DNA from: Roseateles sp. SL47
GTDB taxonomy: Bacteria; Pseudomonadota; Gammaproteobacteria; Burkholderiales; Burkholderiaceae_C
NCBI RefSeq assembly: GCF_026625885.1
Contig: NZ_CP113068.1
Span: forward strand, 5,828,001-5,892,000
Reading direction: 5' to 3'
DNA length: 64,000 nt
Part shown: one piece after another, positions 29,640 through 37,172 of the stretch
Numbering within the stretch: position 1 is the stretch's first letter
How the letters are laid out: every line of letters starts with the position of its first letter
Translations under genes and position numbers: made by a program
Notes under the pieces: generated by a model
Told to the model about the DNA's origin: nothing
Databases searched by the model: none
What the model saw: only the letters and a program-made list of their open reading frames with translations

Positions 29640-29714
29640 TCAAAAACCAGGGCGCCCGGGTCGGGCAACCAGACTTGAGACCCATACTGCGTTGTGCGAG
29701 GTGAGATTATGCAT
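29640..29714 (-). CDS. Possible ilvB leader peptide
   Basis: A 24-codon frame beginning MHNLTSH, with three valine and two leucine codons in the middle, preceded by a G-rich stretch. Just before its stop the RNA can form GCCCG-ACC-CGGGC and then reads GGTTTTTG, terminator-like. The branched-chain codon density is well below that of classical ilv leaders, so this is a candidate only. Confidence 0.3.
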   Translation of the reverse strand: MHNLTSHNAVWVSSLVARPGRPGF

Positions 29715-29890
29715 GGAAACCCCCATCGCAGCCTTTGCGGGAGCCGAAGGCTCACTCTCTTCCACACGCTGTACACCCGAGCCCGCACACCAGCCGCCTA
29801 AATAAGCGGGCAGCGCCCCGTGCTGTGTGTCTGAAGTGCCATAATCTGCGGCGTTTTGCCAGCCCGACCGCCACCGCGTGGCGACAGCCC

Positions 29891-30457
29891 TTGGCCACAG
29901 ACAAAGAACTCAACGATTTTCTGAAGACGGTAGACCGACGTGCCTTCAAACGCACGGTCTATCTCGTACGGGATGAGGATGCGGCACTGGACATCGTCCA
30001 GGACGCCATGATCAGGCTGGCCGAAAAATATTTCGACCGGCCGGCTGAAGAACTGCCCATGCTGTTCCAACGCATCCTCTCGAATGCGACGATGGACTGG
30101 TTCCGGCGCCAGAAGACCCGCAATGCGGTGTTCAGCAACCTGTCGGACTTCGAAGGATCCGATCCTTCGGACGATTTCGACCTGCTGGAAAGCCTGGAAT
30201 CACAGGATGGCGCCATGGGTGCGCTCTCGGCCGCGGATGAAGTTTCCCGCAGCCAGGTGCTGGCCTTGATCGACGAAGAAGTATCAGCGCTGCCCGCGCG
30301 TCAACGGGAAGCCTTTTTGCTGCGTTACTGGGAAGAACTCGATGTTGCGGAAACGGCCGCCGTCATGGGCTGCTCGGAGGGCAGTGTGAAAACACACTGC
30401 TCTCGAGCCGTGCATGCGCTGGCCAAGACGCTCAAAGCCAAGGGAATTACGCTATGA
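29891..30457 (+). CDS. RNA polymerase sigma factor, ECF (sigma-70 family)
   Basis: 188 residues from the TTG at 29891, where homologues typically begin MATDKEL; the open frame continues upstream to 29735 without similarity. Region 2 is VRDEDAALDIVQDAMIRLAEKY plus the WFRRQKTRNAVF segment; region 4 is LPARQREAFLLRYWEELDVAETAAVMGCSEGSVKTHCSRAVHAL. Directs RNA polymerase to an alternative promoter set, regulon unknown. It is coupled to the next gene by ATGA overlap, which makes that product its likely control partner. Confidence 0.9.
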   Translation: MATDKELNDFLKTVDRRAFKRTVYLVRDEDAALDIVQDAMIRLAEKYFDRPAEELPMLFQRILSNATMDWFRRQKTRNAVFSNLSDFEGSDPSDDFDLLESLESQDGAMGALSAADEVSRSQVLALIDEEVSALPARQREAFLLRYWEELDVAETAAVMGCSEGSVKTHCSRAVHALAKTLKAKGITL

Positions 30458-30948
30458 ACAAAAACTTGCCGACGACGCCGCTCCCGCAGGAGCTGGATGC
30501 TCGCATGGCCCGTTTTGGCCTGCGGGTGGCAGCCGGCCTGACCGAACGTAGCGACTCCCTTTCCGGCGACATCCAGGAGCGGCTTCGCTTTGCACGTGAG
30601 CAAGCGCTCGCGAAGGCGATCGCAGCCCGTGCGGCCCAACCGGTCACGGCCACCACCGTGCAGGCCACCGGCGGCACGCTGGCGCTGGGTGGCGGTGAGC
30701 GCACCCCCCGCTGGCTCAAGGCCGCAGCCCTGCTGCCCATCGCCCTGCTGGTGGGCGGGCTGTTGCTGATTCAGCACAGCCAGTGGTACGAGCAGATCCG
30801 CAGCGCCGCCGAACTGGACACCGACCTGCTGTCCAAGCCCCTGCCTCCGGCGGCTTACAGCGACCCTGGCTTCCGTGAATATCTCAACGAAAACCAGGCC
30901 GACCCCAGCAATCCCAGCGACCCCAACGCGGAAGAGTCCAAAGAGTGA
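30454..30948 (+). CDS. DUF3619 membrane protein, candidate anti-sigma factor
   Basis: 164 residues: a cytoplasmic N-terminal half of about 85 residues, one transmembrane segment (LKAAALLPIALLVGGLLLI) and a periplasmic tail of about 55 residues that is rich in Asn, Pro, Asp and Glu. The family is recognised as DUF3619 but has no proven role. Overlap with the sigma gene (ATGA at 30454) and the single-pass topology are what an anti-sigma factor would show. There is no HxxxCxxC zinc motif. Confidence 0.75.
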   Translation: MNKNLPTTPLPQELDARMARFGLRVAAGLTERSDSLSGDIQERLRFAREQALAKAIAARAAQPVTATTVQATGGTLALGGGERTPRWLKAAALLPIALLVGGLLLIQHSQWYEQIRSAAELDTDLLSKPLPPAAYSDPGFREYLNENQADPSNPSDPNAEESKE

Positions 30949-31928
30949 GGACACTTCCCATGGTGACGGGTGCTGGTCGGGCCTCGACCGGTGAGTCCGT
31001 GGGCGCCGGGTTGCTGAGCCTGGCGGGCACCGCCGTGCTGTCTGCGGTCCTGATGTCTGCGGTCTTCTTGGCGCCAGGCGCAATGGCGCAAGGGAGCCCC
31101 ACCACCGCTGCTTCGGCCCCGGTGGCCATGGCGGCGGCCACGTCCAGCCCCACCGTCAACACCGCCCCCGCTGCGGGAGCGGGGCCCGTCAGCCCATCCC
31201 CCAGCCTTGCTGCCAGTGCATCAGCCGGCAGCACCGGCGCCACCACCAGTCTGCTGAGCCCAAGTTGGGCCTCACTCACGCCCAGCCAGAAGGAATGCCT
31301 GGCCCCACTCGCCCCGGAATGGGATCGGCTGGACAGCGCGCTCAAGGGCAAGTGGCTGGAAATTGCCGCCCGTTATCCGAAGTTGTCACCGGAACATCAA
31401 CAGCGACTGCGTGAGCGCATGGTGGCCTGGACCCGTATGAGCCCGGCCGAGCGTCAGAAGGCCCGCATCGGTTATCAGCATGCGGGAGACCTGCGGTCGG
31501 AAGAACAGGCGTCCCGGCTGCAGGCCAAGTGGGAGGCCTACCAGGCCCTGTCCCCCGAAACCCGCCAGCGCCTGGCGGAACGAGCCGCCGAAAAAGCCTC
31601 TGAGCGGGTCTCCGAACGCCGCGCCGGCAAAGACACGGCCGATGCGATGGCCGTCAAGCACCTGCCGGGTTCACCGACATCGTCCGGCGCGGCAGCCTTG
31701 CAGCAGGCGCCCCTGACCTTGACCAGCAGCGGGCCCACCGTCGTGCTGGCCCGCCCTGGCACCACCACCATCTTGCTGACCCGGCGCGCCGATGCGCCGA
31801 TGCCAGCGGTACGCACCCTCGGTGGCGCTGCACGCCCCTTGCGCTCCCCGCGCGACGGACACCTGAATCCGCAAACCCTGCTGCCCGAGCGCGACGCCGC
31901 CCGCCGGGCGGACGACACCAGCCGCTAA
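30945..31928 (+). CDS. DUF3106 periplasmic protein
   Basis: 327 residues from the GTG at 30945 that overlaps the previous stop (GTGA); ATG at 30960 is an alternative. Hydrophobic export segment near residues 20-45 (LSLAGTAVLSAVLMSAVFLAPGAMA), an Ala/Ser/Pro-rich linker, then the DUF3106 domain at about 105-210 with repeated helices rich in Leu, Arg and Gln (LSPEHQQRLRERMVAWTRM). Function unknown; similar in character to periplasmic stress proteins of the Spy/CpxP kind, which is inference. Confidence 0.75.
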   Translation: MRTLPMVTGAGRASTGESVGAGLLSLAGTAVLSAVLMSAVFLAPGAMAQGSPTTAASAPVAMAAATSSPTVNTAPAAGAGPVSPSPSLAASASAGSTGATTSLLSPSWASLTPSQKECLAPLAPEWDRLDSALKGKWLEIAARYPKLSPEHQQRLRERMVAWTRMSPAERQKARIGYQHAGDLRSEEQASRLQAKWEAYQALSPETRQRLAERAAEKASERVSERRAGKDTADAMAVKHLPGSPTSSGAAALQQAPLTLTSSGPTVVLARPGTTTILLTRRADAPMPAVRTLGGAARPLRSPRDGHLNPQTLLPERDAARRADDTSR

Positions 31929-31937
31929 ACTGGCTGG

Positions 31938-32495
31938 ATGATCGTGCCGCAAGATTTCTCGCCGCCCAGCCTGTGGCGGCGGATGGCTGCTTTCCTTTAC
32001 GAAGGCGTGTTGTTGTTCGGGGTGGTGGTGCTCACCGGCCTGGTGTATTCACCGCTGACCAACCAGCGCCATGCCCTGAAGGGTCAGCATGGGCTGCAGG
32101 CCGCCTGCTTTGTGTTGATCGGCCTGTATTTCATCTGGTTCTGGTGTCGGGGCGGCCAGACGCTGGCGCAAAAGACCTGGCACCTGCGGGTGGTGGATCT
32201 GCAAGGGGGCCCGTTGAGCCCCTGGCGAGCGCTGATGCGCTATTTGCTGTCCTGGCTGTGGTTTCTGCCGGCGCTGCTGACGGTCTCGCTGATGGGGCTC
32301 ACCCAGAGTGCGGGTGCCCTTTGCGCGGCGGTTTTGGGCGGCATCCTGGCATATCTGCTAATCGCCCGTCTGCATCCGCGCCGCCAGTTCCTGCATGACG
32401 TGCTGTGCGGCACGCAGATCATCACCCAGCGCCCTGCACCCAAAGCCCAACGCGCCCCCCAGCAGCCTGCCGCAACGGCCGGCGACCCGTCCTGA
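31938..32495 (+). CDS. RDD-family membrane protein
   Basis: 185 residues with three to four membrane segments and the RDD pattern: an Arg in the first helix region (SLWRRMAAFLYEGVLLFGVV), then GQTLAQKTWHLRVVDLQGG, and the C-terminal HPRRQFLHDVLCGT. The molecular role of RDD proteins is mostly unknown; some are Na+/H+ exchangers. Ten bases after the DUF3106 gene, so in the same operon. Confidence 0.85.
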   Translation: MIVPQDFSPPSLWRRMAAFLYEGVLLFGVVVLTGLVYSPLTNQRHALKGQHGLQAACFVLIGLYFIWFWCRGGQTLAQKTWHLRVVDLQGGPLSPWRALMRYLLSWLWFLPALLTVSLMGLTQSAGALCAAVLGGILAYLLIARLHPRRQFLHDVLCGTQIITQRPAPKAQRAPQQPAATAGDPS

Positions 32496-32512
32496 GACGT
32501 TTCCAGACCGCC

Positions 32513-32899
32513 ATGAGCAATCCCCACAAGGGCCGTACCGGCCTCGACCGCATCCTGCATGCGGCCGGTTATTCCTGGGCCGGCCTGCGCGCCGCCTATC
32601 AGGGCGAAAGCGCCTTCCGCCAGGAAACCTGGTTGACCATCATCGCCACGCCGCTGGCCTTCTGGCTGGGCCGGGACTGGGTGCAGGTGGCCCTGTTGCT
32701 GGGGTCGCTGGTGCTGGTGCTGATTGTGGAACTGCTCAATTCAGCGGTGGAGGCGGCCATCGACCGTGTCTCGTTTGAAATGCACGAACTCTCCAAGCGG
32801 GCCAAGGACATTGCCAGCGCCGCCGTCCTGCTGGCGCTGCTGCTGGCCGGCAGCATCTGGATCGCCGCGGTGTGGCAACACCTGGCCCCGCACCTCTGA
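32513..32899 (+). CDS. dgkA: Diacylglycerol kinase
   Basis: 128 residues with three transmembrane helices and the family motif ELLNSAVEAAIDRV with catalytic Glu residues, typical of the small prokaryotic DAGK. Phosphorylates diacylglycerol, recycling the by-product of osmoregulated glucan or lipid A modification to phosphatidic acid. The ATG at 32513 is 18 bp after the RDD gene stop, last gene of the sigma factor operon. Confidence 0.93.
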   Translation: MSNPHKGRTGLDRILHAAGYSWAGLRAAYQGESAFRQETWLTIIATPLAFWLGRDWVQVALLLGSLVLVLIVELLNSAVEAAIDRVSFEMHELSKRAKDIASAAVLLALLLAGSIWIAAVWQHLAPHL

Positions 32900-32931
32900 C
32901 CTGACGCCAGATGCTGAAACAGGTGGGGGAG

Positions 32932-32969
32932 GCCCCGCCAGCGGCGGGGCGTCGCCTTCAGAGAAGGCG
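32932..32969 (+). terminator. Two adjacent hairpins after dgkA
   Basis: GCCCCGCC-AGC-GGCGGGGC (32932-32950) and CGCCTTC-AGA-GAAGGCG (32953-32969) lie in tandem 33 bp beyond dgkA. Neither has a clear T-run, so termination efficiency is uncertain. Confidence 0.45.
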
Positions 32970-32978
32970 TGCAACAGG

Positions 32979-33424
<446 letters not shown>

Positions 33425-33490
33425 TTAAGCACGGAACCCGGCCGAAGCCATCCCCCGTTGGACCCGCAGCGGTCCCTGGCTGTCCATCCG

Positions 33491-35590
33491 TCAATCAGGG
33501 ATCCGCGCCAGGTCCGCCAACCAGACGCTGGCTTCCGAATCGCTGGGCGCTCGCCAGTCTCCGCGCGGGGAAAGGGAACCGCCGCTGCCCACCTTCGGTG
33601 CATTGGGCACACAGCTGCGCTTGAACTGGCTACCTTTGAAGAAGCGCTGCACAAAAATGCGCAGCACCCGCTTGATCTCCGGCAGGGTGTATTCGTTGCG
33701 GCGCACATGCTCGCCGTCCGGCCAGTCGCCCTGATGCCGGTCGCCCCAGGCATGCCGCGCCAGGAAGGCGATCTTGGCCGGTGAGCAGCCCTGGCGAATG
33801 GTGTAGAACAGATTGAAATCCTGCAGTTCATAGGGGCCGATGTGGGCCTCGGTGCTTTGCAAACCACTGGCGCTCGTGCCGTCCTGCGGCACCAACTCCG
33901 GGCTGATTTCCGTGCCCAGGATGTCCAGCAGCACCGTCTTGCCCTGCGGGCCCAGTTGTTCGGTCTCCGCCACCCAGCGCACGAGATACTGGATCAGCGT
34001 CTTGGGCACCGACGCATTCACGTTGTAGTGAGACATGTGGTCGCCCACGCCATAAGTGCACCACCCCAGCGCCAATTCGCTGAGGTCGCCCGTCCCCAGC
34101 ACCAGCGCGCCGGTGTGGTTGGCCAGCCGGAAGAGGTGGCTGGTGCGTTCGCCGGCCTGCACGTTCTCGAAGGTCACGTCATAAACGGCCTCGCCCTTGG
34201 CATACGGGTGGCCCAGATCGGCCAGCATCTGCTGGCAACTCGGGCGGATGTCGATCTCACGGGCCTCGCAGCCGATGGCCGCCATCAGGCGCATGGCCTG
34301 GTCACGGGTGCGCGTACTGGTCGCAAAACCGGGCATGGTCACACCGAGGATGTGGCTGCGCGGCCAGCCCATCAGGTCCATGGCCCGCGCGGCGACGAGC
34401 AGGGCATGGGTGGAATCGAGCCCGCCGGAGATGCCCACCACCAGCTTGTGGATGCCGCTGGACACCAGCCGCTGCACCAGCGCCTGCACCTGGATGCTGA
34501 ACACTTCATTGCAACGATCATCACGACGGGTGCGGTCGGACGGCACGTAGGGGAAGCGCTCGACGCGGCGGCACAGCGCCAGCGGGGCCTGCAGATCCAG
34601 GCCCAGCGGGGTGGACACGGTGCGGAACTCCTTGAGCAGCGGCGCATGGTGACGCACCGAGTCGCCAAAACTGGTCTGGCGCATGCGCTCGCGGGAAAGG
34701 CGTTCCAGGTCCACATCCGCCAGCAACAGTTGCGCGCGCCTCACAAAGCGTTCCGCTTCGCTCAGCAGGCTGCCATTTTCATAAATCATCGCCTGGCCAT
34801 CCCAGGCCAGGTCGGTGCTGGATTCGCCGGCGCCGGCCGAGGTGTAGACATAGGCCGACAGGCAGCGTGCGGACTGCTGGGCCACCAGCTGGTGCCGGTA
34901 GCCCGCCTTGCCCACCGTCACATTGGAGGCGGACAGATTCACCAGCACCGTCGCCCCCGCCAGAGCGGCATAGGACGACGGGGGAATCGGCGTCCAGACG
35001 TCCTCGCAGATTTCCACATGCAAACGCAGAAGCGGGAAATCCTCTGCCGCCACCACCAGCCGGGTGCCAAACAGCACCTGCTGGCCCAGCAGCACGATCT
35101 CGGTGCTCAGGGCTTCGTCGGCCGCGTTGAACTGGCGCGCTTCATAAAACTCACCATAGTTCGGCAGATAGGTCTTGGGCCAGACCGCCAGCAGCCGCCC
35201 ACGCTGAAAGGCCACGGCGCAGTTGAACAGGCGGTGCTCCACCCGCAGCGGCATGCCGACGATGGCGATGGTGGGCAGCTCCCGGGAGACCGTCAGCAAA
35301 TGGGCCAGTGCAGCCTCACAACCGTCGAGCAGGGCGCGCTGATGGAACAGGTCGTCGCTGGTGTAGGAGGACAGGCCCAGTTCGGGAAAGGCCACCACGG
35401 CAGCCCCTTCGCTGGCGGCCTGCTGCAGCAGCAGCGCCGTCTGCTCGGCGTTGTAGGCCGGATCGGCCACCTTGCAGACCGGCACGCCCACCGCCAGGCG
35501 GGCGAAATCATGCAGGTAGAGGTTGTCGAAGCTGCCGCGTCCGGAGGCGGACGTGCCCGTCAAGGTGGAGGAAGAAAGCGTCGCTTGCAT
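33491..35590 (-). CDS. nadE: Glutamine-dependent NAD+ synthetase
   Basis: 699 residues from the ATG at 35590, three codons inside a first ATG at 35599; AGG is better placed for the inner one. N-terminal nitrilase-like glutaminase with its triad Glu (AFPELG), Lys (WPKTYLPN) and Cys (HVEICEDVW), then the synthetase domain with the PP-loop GISGGLDST near residue 388. Amidates NaAD to NAD+ using glutamine. The length matches the long, bifunctional NadE. It is 102 bp before glnB on the same strand. Confidence 0.95.
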   Translation of the reverse strand: MQATLSSSTLTGTSASGRGSFDNLYLHDFARLAVGVPVCKVADPAYNAEQTALLLQQAASEGAAVVAFPELGLSSYTSDDLFHQRALLDGCEAALAHLLTVSRELPTIAIVGMPLRVEHRLFNCAVAFQRGRLLAVWPKTYLPNYGEFYEARQFNAADEALSTEIVLLGQQVLFGTRLVVAAEDFPLLRLHVEICEDVWTPIPPSSYAALAGATVLVNLSASNVTVGKAGYRHQLVAQQSARCLSAYVYTSAGAGESSTDLAWDGQAMIYENGSLLSEAERFVRRAQLLLADVDLERLSRERMRQTSFGDSVRHHAPLLKEFRTVSTPLGLDLQAPLALCRRVERFPYVPSDRTRRDDRCNEVFSIQVQALVQRLVSSGIHKLVVGISGGLDSTHALLVAARAMDLMGWPRSHILGVTMPGFATSTRTRDQAMRLMAAIGCEAREIDIRPSCQQMLADLGHPYAKGEAVYDVTFENVQAGERTSHLFRLANHTGALVLGTGDLSELALGWCTYGVGDHMSHYNVNASVPKTLIQYLVRWVAETEQLGPQGKTVLLDILGTEISPELVPQDGTSASGLQSTEAHIGPYELQDFNLFYTIRQGCSPAKIAFLARHAWGDRHQGDWPDGEHVRRNEYTLPEIKRVLRIFVQRFFKGSQFKRSCVPNAPKVGSGGSLSPRGDWRAPSDSEASVWLADLARIPD

Positions 35591-35662
35591 CAGCCACATC
35601 CTGCCATCAAAGCGCGGGGTTTTGGGTTGGCCCTAAGATTTCCACCACACTTGCGCCATTGC

Positions 35663-36853
35663 ATGACTGACACCACCACCGACGCTCCACTGATCCGGGT
35701 TGATGATGACCCGGCCGAACTGCCGCTGGAGGCGTGGAATGCGCTGCTGGCGGCGTCTCCGCTGCCCTCGCCGTTCATGCGCCTCGAATACCTGCGCGCC
35801 CTGCAGGCGTCCGGATCAGCGGTTGCCAAGACCGGCTGGCAGGCCCAGTTCCTGAGTGTCTGGCAGGACGACCAGCTCATTGCCGCCTGCCCGGCCTATG
35901 TCAAGGGCCACTCCTACGGCGAATATGTCTTCGACTGGGCCTGGGCGGATGCCTACCAGCGGCATGGCCTGGACTACTACCCCAAGCTGCTGGTGGCGGT
36001 GCCCTTCACCCCGGTCCCGGGCAGCCGGCTGCTGGCGCGGGACGACGAGGCGCGGGCCTGGCTGGTGAAGGGATTACGGGCGCTGGCGCAGCGGGCGGAG
36101 CTGTCATCCATCCATGTGCTGTTTGGTGATGCGAAGGATCAGGCGGTCATGGCCGCCGAAGGCTGGCTGGCGCGGCAGCAGGTGCAGTTCCATTGGACGG
36201 GCGACGGTACGCCGCGCAGCTTTGCCGACTACCTGCAGACCTTGCAACGTGAAAAGCGCAAGAAGATCCAGCAGGAGCAGCGCAAGGTGGTGGAGGCGGG
36301 CATCCGCTTCGAAGCGCTGCGCGGCAGCGCCATCACCCAGCAGGACTGGGATTTCTTCTACGAGTGCTACACCCTCACCTACCTCGCCCACCACAACAAG
36401 CCGTACCTCAAGCGCGACTTCTTTGCGCGCATGGCGGCGAACCTGCCGGAGCAGTGGCTGATGTTTATGGCCCGGGACAAGCAGGGCGAGCGGGTCGCGG
36501 CGTCTTTGGTGGCCATCGATGAGGGTCAGCGCGCCGCCTACGGCCGGTATTGGGGGGCCACCCGCTACATCCCCCATCTGCATTTCGACGCGTGCTACTA
36601 CCAGCCGCTGGCCTGGTGCCTGGCACAGGGATGGTTGAGGTTCGAAGGGGGTGCTCAAGGCGAGCACAAGATGGCGCGCGGGCTGTTGCCGGTGACGACC
36701 CATTCGTCACACTGGCTGGCGCATCCGCAGTTCCGGGAGGCGGTGGCGGAGTTTCTGGCGCGGGAAGGCGATGCGATGGGGAGTTACATCGACGAGCTGG
36801 AGCGGCATCAGCCGTTTAAGGCTGGGGCTGGAGCGGATGCCCTTGACCGGTGA
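35663..36853 (+). CDS. GNAT-superfamily N-acetyltransferase, COG3146/DUF482 type
   Basis: 396 residues from the ATG at 35663, divergent from nadE with only 72 bp between the starts. The sequence shows YPKLLVAVPFTPVPGSRLL, then REKRKKIQQEQRKV, and PHLHFDACYYQPLAWCLAQGW near the C-terminus, all recognisable in the DUF482 peptidoglycan/FemAB-like acyltransferase group. Substrate unknown. Confidence 0.85.
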   Translation: MTDTTTDAPLIRVDDDPAELPLEAWNALLAASPLPSPFMRLEYLRALQASGSAVAKTGWQAQFLSVWQDDQLIAACPAYVKGHSYGEYVFDWAWADAYQRHGLDYYPKLLVAVPFTPVPGSRLLARDDEARAWLVKGLRALAQRAELSSIHVLFGDAKDQAVMAAEGWLARQQVQFHWTGDGTPRSFADYLQTLQREKRKKIQQEQRKVVEAGIRFEALRGSAITQQDWDFFYECYTLTYLAHHNKPYLKRDFFARMAANLPEQWLMFMARDKQGERVAASLVAIDEGQRAAYGRYWGATRYIPHLHFDACYYQPLAWCLAQGWLRFEGGAQGEHKMARGLLPVTTHSSHWLAHPQFREAVAEFLAREGDAMGSYIDELERHQPFKAGAGADALDR

Positions 36854-36855
36854 AC

Positions 36856-37140
36856 TCAGGCGGCGCGGAAGAGTTCCGGAGAAAACGCGTCCAGGTCATC
36901 CAGCACGGGGGCCTGGTGGTCAACACGGCCGGACAGCGGACGCACGTTGTGCGACGCCTGGTAGGACGACTGCGTGGAGGGAGTGGCGCCCTGCTTGCGC
37001 TGGGCGGCCAGAATGCGGTTGCTGAGTTCAGGCTTCTTCAGCACATCACGTGCAAAGTCCGCCGCCTGGCGAAGGTCAGCATTCGTCAGCTTGTGAGACT
37101 GCAACTGAAGCAAACCGCCCGTTGTACGAACAAATGCCAT
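36856..37140 (-). CDS. Small protein of unknown function
   Basis: 94 residues, MAFVRTTGGLLQLQSHKLTN at the start, with GGAG nine bases before the ATG at 37140. Basic and polar, no signal peptide or membrane segment. The C-terminal half is Ser/Gln-rich and ends FSPELFRAA. It lies on the same strand as the large metallophosphoesterase, 32 bp downstream of it, so the two may share a transcript. Confidence 0.6.
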   Translation of the reverse strand: MAFVRTTGGLLQLQSHKLTNADLRQAADFARDVLKKPELSNRILAAQRKQGATPSTQSSYQASHNVRPLSGRVDHQAPVLDDLDAFSPELFRAA

Positions 37141-37172
37141 AAAGCGCTCCGAAAGTGTTCAAAGTTTAGCAG

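Noticed and set aside
33842..35640. Plus-strand open frame running through nadE into the GNAT-like gene
   Set aside because: Only the part from 35663 is a real gene; the rest is antisense to nadE.
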